64,000 nucleotides of DNA from Paraphoma chrysanthemicola (taxonomy: Eukaryota; Ascomycota; Dothideomycetes; Pleosporales; Phaeosphaeriaceae), in assembly GCA_020744225.1 (NCBI GenBank), contig JAGMWG010000001.1, positions 2,728,001 through 2,792,000 on the forward strand. The letters are read 5' to 3'. Under the pieces are notes generated by a model, which saw nothing but the letters and a program-made list of their open reading frames with translations, made no database searches and was not told the origin of the DNA. Of the stretch, positions 46,677 through 56,574 are shown piece after piece (positions within the stretch are counted from its first letter, which is position 1; the number at the start of each line of letters is the position of its first letter). Made by a program: the position numbers and the translations under genes.

Positions 46677-48056
46677 TCACACACTAGATCTCAGTGTACC
46701 GCAAACCCCACAGGAACCAGCATCGCCGGAATTAATGTACTTGCTCCCTTCGCAAGCAGCACTTCCACATTGCCAGTGTCCAGGCTCGAAGTCTGGCTTT
46801 AAGACGTTCGCGCAAGCCATGCAAGTCAACGCGACAGCCTCGTTCTCGAGAGAACATATAGCGCATATCGATGTCGTGTTTGAGTCCGTCTCGTTCGCGT
46901 TCTCCAACGTTTCCACCTTGGGAGCGTCAGGACGCCGCTTCCAGAGTTCGTCCAAGTGCACCGCTGTAGCAGGAGTGGGTTGTTTCGCCGGCTTGGAGGA
47001 AGCAGTAGACCCCGATTTTGACTTGGATGGTCGATCTCGTACTGACGCAGCCTTCGAGCTTGGTAGTTCCTGGCCTCGAGACTTCGCTGGTCGAATGCCT
47101 TGAATCTCATCGAACTCTCTTCTCGCATTACCGTCTTGGTCATCTTCCTCGTCGCAAATCTTGATCAAAAATCGGCCTTGATCATCAGTCATCTTTTCGC
47201 CATCGTAATCCAACGCGGCATCATCTTTGTCGATCTCATCTTCCGTCTCACTGTCTGAAGGCGACTCCTCCTTCTTGATCGAGACCTCGTCGTCTTCCTT
47301 CTTGACCGGCTCGAATCTGGCCAACGCGGCGGCAGCTCGAAGCTCTCTGCCTCGTGCACTTCCTGCCACTCGAGGCTTGCCTTTCTTCGGCGCACCACCC
47401 TCTAGCTTGACCTTGGTCTCTTCATCCGCACCCAGTGCTTGTCCGTTCACTCCGAATTTCTTCTGTATACGACGCTGCTTCCTCTCTGCATATGAAAGTG
47501 TCGGCTTGTCTTTGCTGCCTCGTTTCCGCTTGCGCGACCTGCGTCCGTATGTGCCTCCACACAAATGCTCCGGAATATCTGCAACATCGGCCTCGTTCAT
47601 TTGTACTGCGCCGGTTTCTAAGCCTCGCCCTCTGCCCCACATGCCCTCTCCCGTATAGTCCTTGGCCCACAGTGCTCTTAGGTCCACAGCGTACTCATCG
47701 CGTACCTTCCAGAACGCCTTCGAGTGGTTCATCTGCTTGCAATGCGCCAACTCATGCACCATGACCATTTCCACCATTCGCTGTGGCAGCCATCTTCCGT
47801 TGCGATCGCGCAGCACGAGTTGTATGACTTCTCCGGCGTTGAAGTTGCGTCCCACGAACTCGTTATTATACGGAAACTCTTCGAGAGCTTGTACGAGGAT
47901 CATGTTTGACTTCATGAATGGGTAGCACACGGCGGCTACGCGATTCAAGATATTCTCGGCGGTGCTGGAGGATGGGCCGGGTATCGTTCGTATGAAGTTG
48001 ATGAGCGCATTTGGGCGCTGGGTGCGCTCATTGAGGCGCTCGAAACCTAGAGGCAT
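46677..48056 (-). CDS. WSS1: DNA-dependent metalloprotease Wss1 (WLM domain)
   Basis: Single exon of 459 residues from ATG 48056. The WLM (Wss1-like metalloprotease) domain covers about residues 1-165. It begins with LNERTQRPNALINFIRTI, carries the zinc site HELAHCKQMNH at residues 101-111 (three His ligands and the catalytic Glu) and ends near LCGGTYGRRSRKRKRG. The middle is Lys/Glu-rich and disordered. The C-terminus has two Cys-rich modules, CAICSLENEAVALTCMAC and HWQCGSAACEG with CGVCGT, resembling RanBP2-type zinc fingers that can bind ubiquitin or DNA. Yeast Wss1 and metazoan Spartan degrade DNA-protein crosslinks together with Cdc48 and SUMO. A VxKKE-like set (VKKEDDEVSIKKEE) may be a sumoylation region, which is inference. 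Confidence 0.92.
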   Translation of the reverse strand: MPLGFERLNERTQRPNALINFIRTIPGPSSSTAENILNRVAAVCYPFMKSNMILVQALEEFPYNNEFVGRNFNAGEVIQLVLRDRNGRWLPQRMVEMVMVHELAHCKQMNHSKAFWKVRDEYAVDLRALWAKDYTGEGMWGRGRGLETGAVQMNEADVADIPEHLCGGTYGRRSRKRKRGSKDKPTLSYAERKQRRIQKKFGVNGQALGADEETKVKLEGGAPKKGKPRVAGSARGRELRAAAALARFEPVKKEDDEVSIKKEESPSDSETEDEIDKDDAALDYDGEKMTDDQGRFLIKICDEEDDQDGNARREFDEIQGIRPAKSRGQELPSSKAASVRDRPSKSKSGSTASSKPAKQPTPATAVHLDELWKRRPDAPKVETLENANETDSNTTSICAICSLENEAVALTCMACANVLKPDFEPGHWQCGSAACEGSKYINSGDAGSCGVCGTLRSSV

Positions 48057-48671
48057 GGTTGTTGTGCGTCATCAACTTCTTGCAACAGGCTGGGGGTATG
48101 ATGAAATCGCATGAATAATCGTGCGAAGCGTAACAATCAAGGCACTGTGACTTTGGGCGACGCAGCGACAAAGTGTTGCTGAAGTGATTGACAGGTTCTC
48201 GTCGCGGGTGGCGGTTGCACTCGGACTTAACACTAGCGGCGGGGGTTTAAAACGCGTGGGCACGTGTCTTCCAATAACGCGTTCCTTCACCTTCAGTACT
48301 CCACTATGCTGCGTGCATGACAGAGCCGGACGAGCGGAAAAGATTATTATCATCTCATCCAATGTACCCTTACAAGACTGGCTGGGTAAGAGAAAGCATA
48401 AGTCAGTCACAGGTCCTGTCAATGCATTTCCTCACGGGACATGCATTTTACTGTTGACATTCATCTAAAGTATGGTGAAGTTGACGTGTGATCATATCGA
48501 CATACTACCAGATCCAGATCGTGTTTCCGCTACATGGCCGTCCAATAGCATTGCCAGCAAATCTTACCAAAAGCAACGCGCTGTCTCTCAAGGACAAGAA
48601 CATTCGTAGTCAGTATTTCAACACATCCATCTCATCGCGCTCTCCTATCGAATGCCATCCAGAGTCCTCGC
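48057..48671. other. Intergenic, 0.6 kb
   Basis: 5' flank of WSS1 and 3' flank of the ORF that follows. Only shadow ORFs. Confidence 0.5.
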
Positions 48672-49382
48672 CTATCGATATGTGCCTTCGTCTTTTCTGT
48701 CTATCCCAGTCCAAATTTCATAGTCTCCAAACTTCTCCGCCACTTTGTTCGCCTCCCGCATATCTTCCTCCAATCTCTCCCTCTCCGATGCATACGCTTT
48801 CATAACGACTTTACCAAACGACTGATCCAGCGCAGCCATATAATTGCTCTCACTCGGCTTCCTGCTCGCCCATGCTCTGCAATAATCGATTTCCTTCGCC
48901 GCTTCCATGACCTCCTTTCGCAGCGCCAGAACTAGTTTACTTCGCCCGCGTCAGTTCGACGATTCCGGCGGCTCAGCAGCGCCGAGACCAAATGGTCCGA
49001 CAGGGACGTGCTCGAGCATTTCCCATTCAATGAGAAGCCAAGGGCCAACCGAGGACTTGGGATACCAGCGGCGTTGGATGTCGTGGGGATCGGATAGCGA
49101 CGGGCGGATAATGTAGCAATAGTGTCGGTGCTGGTACAAGATGATGAGACGATCGAGGTTGACGAGTGGGGATGGTGTAGTACTATAAGCCGAGCCGTAA
49201 GGCTGTGGAGTTGCGGTAAGCACCGTGGTGGCGATGGCGTCGTAGGAGCGGACTCTGGGGGTGGTGTTCGTGCTGAGTGTGGTGGTGAAGGCCGTGCAAG
49301 AGAGTAGGAAGACTGCGAGGTCATTTCTGCGGGCCCGGACTACTCGCGGATTGTCGGTGTCGGAAGTTGAAGTGTCATCCAT
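48672..49382 (-). CDS. Unknown protein with one in-frame TGA or a weak intron
   Basis: ATG 49382 opens MDDTSTSDTDNPRVVRARRND and 143 codons run to TGA at 48953-48951. The same frame then continues for 78 more codons of good protein-like sequence (LALRKEVMEAAKEIDYCRAWASRK ... EIWTGIDRKDEGTYR, landmark only) to a TAG or TAA-type stop at 48672. A 57-bp intron (48988-48932) with a weak GTCTCG donor, an AACTGAC branch site and an ACTAG acceptor would remove the TGA in frame, giving 218 residues. Otherwise the first product is 143 residues. The first half has RLIILYQHRHYCYII and WYPKSSVGPWLLIEWEML, a folded-looking module; the second half is helical and charged. Family not recognised. Divergent from the gene at 49653. 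Confidence 0.6.
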
Positions 49383-49652
49383 GGTGACCTTGGGTTGAGG
49401 GTCCAGTACAGTGATCGGTGATCGTGGAGGGATATGGCAATGGGGAGAAGATGAAATAGTCCCTCACCTCAACGGTGATAGATCGGGCGCCCAACATGTT
49501 GCGTTTGAATTCTCTGCTCCCTGGCGCTTTCTTCATCACTCGACTCTGGAAGCGGTCGCGGCTCCAATCCCCAGCGCTGAGGATTATTCACTTCCATCGT
49601 TCGAGTACACTCAGGAGACTTACCCCAATTTCTCACTCGAACCCACGCAGCC

Positions 49653-50525
49653 ATGGGCCATATTACTAAACGATTCAAGTCCATCGTAGATATAATATCA
49701 GAAGAACGCGCAGAAGCAGACGCATATATGCAAAGCCTGCGCAGTGGCGACGATCCCGTTCCGGACGCGATACTCGAAGAACCGAAACCAGGCCTCTACC
49801 GAATCTGCTGGAAACCCGACAAAGGAGGCGTCATCGTTATGGAGCCATGTCTCATCAGCAAGGCAGAATTGTTAATGACACAAGAAGATCTGGTCCGCAA
49901 GCACCCCGAGGCCGACCTCGACCTCGTGGGTGACTGGGAAAGGAAACAACGGATCAAAACAAAGGGCGCGCAAAAGGTGACACAGGATTTCATCGACTTT
50001 GGGCGACGCTTTATGGACAGCACGACAAACTTCTGCGACGAGTACGACCACGACCACGACCACAACCACGACCACAATACAGAGGAAGAACCCCCCGAGG
50101 TGTGTGGGCAGAGACTCCTTCCTGGGATGAGCCAGCATTGGGGAGAGTTGCGCAAGTGCAAGCGCCATCCTGACTATCGACCTGCAATGAGCGTATGCCA
50201 AGGGTGCCGTGTCGCGCATCATGCGCTGGAAAGCGAAACCTTCAATCGAGAGCTCATCATGGCGCAAGGTGCTCGCGTGCCGGTCTGCAGAGCATGTGCG
50301 GCGAAGGTGCTAGAAGCGGTTCCTTTTCAAAAGTCAAGGTGCCTCTGCGATAGCGATTGGAACTGCTTCCGGTGTCGTGAGGCCGAGCTCGAGAAACTGG
50401 CAGCTGCGAGGGAGGGTCATGTGGAAGGGACGTGTGGCCTGTGCCGCAAAGGTCGCGATTTCGTGCGGCATTTCGGTCTATGCTTGTGCTGTAAACAGGT
50501 GAGGGTCTACGCGGTGGAGGAGTGA
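49653..50525 (+). CDS. Cys/His-rich protein with Asp-His repeat, unknown
   Basis: Single exon, 290 residues, ATG 49653. Residues 1-125 look folded, with GLYRICWKPDKGGVIVME at 47-64. Residues 131-142 are an Asp/His/Asn repeat (YDHDHDHNHDHN), a likely metal-binding or flexible tract. From 150 onward there are 17 cysteines, including the pairs C182-C185, C212-C215, C238-C241 and C261-C264 and the cluster CLCC at 277-280. Several His residues are interspersed (HPDY, AHH). The pattern suggests several zinc sites, perhaps a divergent RING or similar cross-brace; no standard finger fits exactly. No signal peptide or TM. It is 270 bp from the divergent ORF at 49382. Protein family not recognised. Confidence 0.7.
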   Translation: MGHITKRFKSIVDIISEERAEADAYMQSLRSGDDPVPDAILEEPKPGLYRICWKPDKGGVIVMEPCLISKAELLMTQEDLVRKHPEADLDLVGDWERKQRIKTKGAQKVTQDFIDFGRRFMDSTTNFCDEYDHDHDHNHDHNTEEEPPEVCGQRLLPGMSQHWGELRKCKRHPDYRPAMSVCQGCRVAHHALESETFNRELIMAQGARVPVCRACAAKVLEAVPFQKSRCLCDSDWNCFRCREAELEKLAAAREGHVEGTCGLCRKGRDFVRHFGLCLCCKQVRVYAVEE

Positions 50526-50871
50526 GGGAAAGCGAGTCTGCTGGAGGTTGAGACGAGGGGAGGCCGCGTGGTCCGAATGGAGTTCTGAGTAAGATTGGGT
50601 AGAGAGGGCATCCGGCCTTGGGTTATCCATCTCTGTGTATAGCAATGTTTCAAGCCATAGCCTGGCATAATATGCGGATCCTTCCTTCTCGCTTCCTTGT
50701 GCACTTCGTAGTGTGAGCCTCACTGGGCACCAAGATCGCGCCAATGATACAATTTTATGCAGCCCTTCGGGTCGTCCTGTACACGAATGACTAGCCACCC
50801 TGGAATGACCATTGGAAGTTTTGAAGCAGGTAACATGTTCCCTTTGGATAATACAACTCTTTCTCAATTAC

Positions 50872-52863
50872 CTAGACTTTCTCTTTACCTTTGCCCTTGC
50901 TAGCTTCTTCAATCCTCCCACTCTTGATCTCATCATCCGCATCCCGCGGAAACTGCACGCCCATCGCTTTCATCATATTCCCCGCCGGACCCGCCAAGCC
51001 AGCCTGCCCCTTGAACGCTTTGAGCATATTATCAGCCAAATTGTAGTCTTCATCTAGTAGATCTTCATCATCATCGTCTTCACTTCCACCCTCTTCAGTG
51101 ACTTCTTCGAGCTTAGCTTTCCCTTTGCTCCTGCCATCGCTGAGCAGGCCTTTGCCGTGAGCTCTTTCGGGCTTTGCGTTCAGGTTCAGTGCGCCGTGGC
51201 TGAACAGCTCGGCTTCCATTGCTTCCGTCAGCTTCTTGATTTCTTCGTCTTCTTCCTGTTCGGCGTCTTGTTCAAGGGCAAGGGCGCGTGCCTCATCGGT
51301 GAGCAGTGATTTCTCGGCAGCAGAGAGAGTTATGAACTTCTCGTAGGCGGCTTCGTATTCGGCATATTCGGCATCGGCTTCCTCATCTTCGCTCTCCTGT
51401 GCCTTATCGTTGTCTTGCTTGTTCCTGCTTGGTCTAGTTTTTGATGAGCTGCCCACAGATGGTGCGGCTGGGATAGAAGGTTCGTCTGCTTTTGTTTCAT
51501 GATCGCCTTCATCAGACTCGTCTGTCTCCGGATCATCCCAACCCCGACCTTCGGCATCCGAGTCGTTGTCGATATCCATAGGGTCAAGCTCAGTCGCGCC
51601 TTTGTGGTCCGCTTCGTCGTCTGCCAGAAAAGCATTGAAGCGCTCGACCATCTTCTTCAGATTCTCTTGTGCGCCCTTGTCACCGAAGCCTTTCCCACCA
51701 CCGCCACCTTTGCCAGCAAGTTCTTTTTCGAACTCCGTAAAGTCAATATTGAGCCAACCCTCGTCGTCCTCACGTTGCGGCCATTGTGCGATCTCATCGT
51801 CTGTCGGCAGTGTGTCGTCACCACTCTCCAGGTCTTCAAGAAGTAGATGGATCTCTCGGACCGGTTTGTTGGACGCAAATAATGAATGGGCAAGAAGCAT
51901 CTGCATTCCTGCCGCAATCTTGATTCCAATCTCTGCCTTCTCAGTTGCCGTGCCGCCTTTGACAACGTTATCCAATGCTGCGTCCCACGGTGCTGGTGGG
52001 TTCCATTGCTGGCCAAGTAGTTGCGCATAAAGCACTTTTGTGAAACGTACACTGACATGCACAAAGTCTTCTGGTTCGAAGATGAGGGGTCTTTTTGACT
52101 TGTCGAGCTGCAGAAGTCGGATCGAGATCGGGTCACGCAGATAGAATGCCTCCACTACCGGAGCAATGTATGATGGTTTGATTTGCAAGATGTGAGCTAC
52201 ACTTCGAGGTAGGGGGATTGTGGCGTGGTGCTGATTCTCTGCTATTGCAGCTGGATAATTGTCCAGACGATGAAATGCCTCCTTCTCGACCTTAGGATAG
52301 TGCTGTGGTCGAGCTGGTGTATCGTCCAAGATTGTGAGCGCTGTCTTGATACTCAGCGGCGCAGGATCCGTCTCTTCTTTTCCAAGGGGGATGATGAGTA
52401 GACGATGGTTGTTGATCCAGATTCTGTTCTCCGCAACTTCCGGGTTGAGCCACTTCGGCAGCGCATTCGCCGCTTCTATGAGTAAGAATTCGCCGTCAGT
52501 GTCGTAAATTCGTATCCATGCGTCCCTGAATTCTTTGCTCAACTCGCGCAAGAACCAAACAATGAGCCACTCGTCTGCTACGCTGTCACCATAATTTGTC
52601 CTTCCTTTTAGTAGCCACCGGCCCTCTTCCCGGACGAGCTCCAGACCAATAGATTCGCGCTGCCATATGTACTCTTTCAAGAACTTCTTTTCAAGCTGGT
52701 GCAAAGAGCGTTGAAAAGCTTGGAGGCGTTCTCTGGTCTGGATATCGGAAAGTCTCGTGTCGATGATGTAGATGATGTACTCAACCACATCGTCCGGCAG
52801 CTTCTTGGGGAAGCCGTCGAACCCCTCGCCGAACCACTTCAAGTCGTCCTTAGGGAAGTCCAT
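50872..52863 (-). CDS. Ecdysoneless/SGT1 (ECD) family protein
   Basis: Single exon of 663 residues from ATG 52863. Landmarks of the ecdysoneless family are VVEYIIYIIDTRLSD near the start, then DEWLIVWFLRELSKEF, GEFLLIEAANALPKWLNPE and NRIWINNHRLLIIP. RPLIFEPEDFVHVSVRFTKVLYAQL and GIKIAAGMQMLLAHSL continue the pattern. The C-terminal half is very acidic, with DDDDEDLLDEDYNLADNMLKAFKGQAGLAG near the end and a Lys-rich terminal EASKGKGKEKV. ECD proteins in animals bind Prp8 and support splicing and cell-cycle progression; the S. pombe homologue is called Sgt1 and is unrelated to the HSP90 co-chaperone Sgt1. The fungal role is inferred from family. Confidence 0.88.
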   Translation of the reverse strand: MDFPKDDLKWFGEGFDGFPKKLPDDVVEYIIYIIDTRLSDIQTRERLQAFQRSLHQLEKKFLKEYIWQRESIGLELVREEGRWLLKGRTNYGDSVADEWLIVWFLRELSKEFRDAWIRIYDTDGEFLLIEAANALPKWLNPEVAENRIWINNHRLLIIPLGKEETDPAPLSIKTALTILDDTPARPQHYPKVEKEAFHRLDNYPAAIAENQHHATIPLPRSVAHILQIKPSYIAPVVEAFYLRDPISIRLLQLDKSKRPLIFEPEDFVHVSVRFTKVLYAQLLGQQWNPPAPWDAALDNVVKGGTATEKAEIGIKIAAGMQMLLAHSLFASNKPVREIHLLLEDLESGDDTLPTDDEIAQWPQREDDEGWLNIDFTEFEKELAGKGGGGGKGFGDKGAQENLKKMVERFNAFLADDEADHKGATELDPMDIDNDSDAEGRGWDDPETDESDEGDHETKADEPSIPAAPSVGSSSKTRPSRNKQDNDKAQESEDEEADAEYAEYEAAYEKFITLSAAEKSLLTDEARALALEQDAEQEEDEEIKKLTEAMEAELFSHGALNLNAKPERAHGKGLLSDGRSKGKAKLEEVTEEGGSEDDDDEDLLDEDYNLADNMLKAFKGQAGLAGPAGNMMKAMGVQFPRDADDEIKSGRIEEASKGKGKEKV

Positions 52864-53107
52864 GATAGCAAGTTGGTGTTGTCGTCGGCGAAGTCGAAGC
52901 GTGACTGGCTAGCGAGGACGTTTTTCGGCTGGCTCCTTCAGGCTAGCGCATGACCAGCATGCGGAGTGGCCCATGCACTCCCGTCTGTTTACTTTCCAAA
53001 CATTGACCCACCACGACAACGCAGAGCGACTCCTCGTGCTTTTGAGGTGTGCACGCCGCCAGTCTTCCTATTCCCTCACTCATGCGCCTATACAGGATAT
53101 AGCTACC
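52864..53107. promoter_or_regulatory. Shared divergent promoter of ECD and PCP1-like genes
   Basis: Only 244 bp separate the two start codons, so both core promoters must lie here or overlap the genes. No clear TATA element is visible. CT-rich patches (gtcttcctattccctcactc) lead to the + gene. Confidence 0.5.
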
Positions 53108-56100
53108 ATGGCGCACATACTCACAACTCCCCGGACCGACGTCGGTGACGCGACGCGTCTTGACTACCAGACAGAGGTCGACTTCAGCAGAGAAGAATCC
53201 TTTCACGCACCAGCCGGCCGCGACAATCTCTTTGGAAAGATGGCAGGTGCGCGAACCCCACGGAACCCGCTCGCGACCCTACGTAACCCCAATGCGCGGA
53301 ACGAATTCACGCCCATGTTGAAGAGCGCCACTACAAATCGTACACGACAAATCAACGGGCTGCTCAAGGACAAATTGACCACACCGGCCGCGCTGAGGCC
53401 GGGTTTCAACATGAGCAACACGCCACTGCCCGAGGCCAGCACGCTTGATGTGCAGTCGAGCTCCTTCGCCGAATCAGTAGACGGTCGCACGCCCGTGCCA
53501 GATCCAAGCTCGAGCGCGATGAGCACACCAATGGCTCTGCCAAGGCGGGCAGAGGGAGAGATGGATCACGGGAACGGCAATGTGCTTACGTTGAGAGAGC
53601 AAGAAGCTGTGAGTATCCCCGCGTGTGACTGGGCTTGCCAAGTGGATACGTCCCTTGTGCGCTGCAATCACTCTTCACGAGCATATGCTAACACGTGCTG
53701 TAGCGCCTCGAACAAATCGACAAGGAGAACTTTGGCCTCAAACTCAAGATCCACTTCCTCGAAGAGAACCTGCAGAAGATGGGCCCGGAGTTTAACATCA
53801 AAGCGTTGGAAGAGAACATCAACCTCAAATCCGAGAAAGTGACCATGTCGCGCGACATCAAGCAGTACACCAAGGACCTCAAAGCCGCCGAACGAGAGCT
53901 AGAGACATACAAGCAACAATTCAAGGAATATGCTGAGAAGGTCAAGCGGCGGCATGCTGACGAAGGCATGCGGGAAGAGATGGACGAGCTCAAACGGCTG
54001 GCCGAAGAACGCGCGGCAGAGATTGAGCGACTGGAGGAAAAGTTAGAAGAGGCTCGAAGTACGGAAGACGAGCTTGACAAGGTCAGCGCAGAGCTGGAAA
54101 GTGCACAAGCCGAAGTGTCACGACGAGATCAATTGCTGGACGAGCACGAGGCGCAAATTGAGGAGCTGGAAAGAAAAGTGCAGAATGCGCACGGATCTCA
54201 GTCCGAAGAGCTTGAGGAGAAGGACCGGCAACTAAGAGCGCAGGCCGAGAAGATAGCAGAACTTGAGGATCAGCTCCGCGCGCTCAAAGACTCGCAGGCC
54301 GACGACCTCGTCGACAAAGAGCGACAGATAGACGAGCAGAGTGAGAAGATTGAGGACCTGGAAGAACAGCTACGCACCGTCGAGCGCGAGAAGGACGCTG
54401 AGCTTGAAACACTGCAGACGAAACTCGACTCAGCTGCAGATGGCAAGGACCAGGAAATTCGCGAGTTGGAACAGCAACTGGACGAGGCTGAGCGGGAGTT
54501 GGAAGCAGCGGAAGATCAAAAGCGGCACGAGGTTTCGATTGTCGAGGAACGTCTCCGATCAATTGAGCGCGAGAAGGATGCGGACATCAAGGAGCTGCAA
54601 CGTCGCATGCAGACTATGCAGACCGACAAGGAAGCTGAAATGGAGGCGATGCAAGAGCGTTTGCAGCTTGCTGAATCTCAGGGAGATGGCCAAGTCCAGC
54701 TCGCTCAACAATCCGCCAACGACGCACGGCAAAAGGTGGTAGAAATCACGCGCGAGAAGGGCGTCGAAATCGAGCTTCTGCAATCGCGAGTCGACGCTGC
54801 CGAAGCAAAGGCCGACCAATTGGACGACTATCGTAAACAACTGCAGGATGCTATGCAGCAAATCACTCGCTTTCAGCGGGAGGTCTCGTCGTACGAGCAG
54901 CAGGTCCACCAACTCCGGCAAACCATCAATCAGAAAGACCGCGATCTAAGCAGTATGGACAAACTACGTCGGGAGCGCGACGATGCCACACAGGAGATCA
55001 CCGGCCTACGTACGAATCTCACAAGCAAGGACGCTCAGGTGGAAGCGCTCAACAAGGCGATTCGCGAACGTGATGCACTGTCACTCGAGCTGGATGGACT
55101 CCAACGTGAGCGCGACAATCTCGTCTCCAAGCTGTCGAGTAAAGACGAGCAAGTCGATGCTTTGCGAAAGGGCAATAGTGACCGTGATACATTGGTCGCT
55201 ACCCTGCGGAGAGAGCGAGACGATGTCGAACGCGAGATGCGTACATTGCGATCCACGATGTCTGGCAAGGATACCCAGATCGAGGCTCTCCAGAAAATCA
55301 CACGAGAGCGCGATGGCCTCTCGCGCGACCTTTCTGCCGTACAAGCCTCGCTGCAATCACGAGAGCGCGAGCTGTCGACCTTGCAAAAGAAGGTGGATGC
55401 TCAGGAAATCGTACTGACGGAGCTTAAGCAGCTCCGGAATGATTTGAGCGACCGAACGCGCGAGTTGGAAACGGCTCGACGAACCATTTCTGAACGTGAC
55501 GCTGAGCTTGATGCATTGAGGGATCACGCCGACGAACCAGGCACTCAACTCGACGTGATGCAAGATCTTGTTCGCAAGCGTGACGATGAGCTAGAGAACC
55601 TTCGAGACGAGCTGAATGCGCAGAAGGGCGAGGTGGAGCGACTACAACATTTGGCAGAGGAGCGACTTGAGGCACTGGAGGAGTTACGTGACACAGCACG
55701 CCGAGAGAAGCAGGACGTAGAGGATGAGTTGGACCTCATGATGGAGCAGCTTGATGAGACCAACGAAGAGAAGGCGTCGCTCGAGGAGAAGATATCCGTT
55801 CTAGAATCTATGCTCCGCGAAAAGGAGAGCCAAAGCTCTGCTATGCAGAGTGAAACCCGCGCCGTTCAACGGGAACAGAAGACAGCGCTCGAGAACAAGA
55901 TCCGCGACCTCGAATCACGTATGCGCGAGAAAGATTCTCAGCATCGCAAGCTCCAGAGCGAGGCCAAGGCTGCACAGCGGGATCAGCATTCAGCACTTCA
56001 GCAGCAGCTTCGCGACCTGGAATCACAATTGCGCGACAAGGAATCATCACTTCGCCTTCTCCAAGCATCCTCCAAATCTATCCAAAACAAGGCCCACCAG

Positions 56101-56574
56101 GATGCCATCGACCTCGATGAACAAGCCGAAGCCCTCACAAGACGCCACATCAAGGAGATCAATGGCCTTGCAAAACAGATTCAGTACTTACGAGCCCGCT
56201 GCTCTCGTGCTGAAGGCTTCCGCGAAGCCCTTGGTTACCAGAAACGCTTCTTCCTCATGCAGATCCAGGTCTACAGTGAATGGTATGTCCTCCAAATATT
56301 GTCCTTGTCAAAGCTCCAGCACTAATTCCACTCTAGTAACCAACAAGACCTCAATCTCATCTCGCAAATGGGCATCACGCCTGACATCACCATCCACGAG
56401 CGCCGCCCGAAACTCAAATCCGCGGCCTTGGCTGTGATAGCGGCGATCAGAATGCAGAAGTTGAGTGAGGGATGGGCGCAGAATAGAAAAGTGCATGAGC
56501 AGTTGAAGCAGAAGCTAGAGAGTATGCGGAGACAAAATGGAAGGAAGAGTGGCGGTTTGAGGATTGCGCGGTAG
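53108..56574 (+). CDS. Spindle pole body pericentrin-like protein (Pcp1/PcpA type)
   Basis: Exons 53108..53608, 53704..56282 and 56337..56574 (introns 95 and 54 bp) encode 1105 residues. The disordered N-terminus includes NPLATLRNPNARNEFTPML. At the first splice junction begins a centrosomin N-terminal motif (Cnn_1N), LREQEARLEQIDKENFGLKLKIHFLEENLQKM, at about 160-192 (cited as a landmark). Such motifs recruit the gamma-tubulin complex. A coiled coil of about 750 residues follows, rich in Glu, Arg, Gln and Leu heptads. The C-terminus has the PACT signature IKEINGLAKQIQYLRARCSRA, FFLMQIQVYSECNQQDL and MGITPDITI, which targets pericentrin-type proteins to spindle pole bodies. Cnn_1N plus PACT favours Pcp1/PcpA over Mto1/ApsB. 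Confidence 0.9.
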
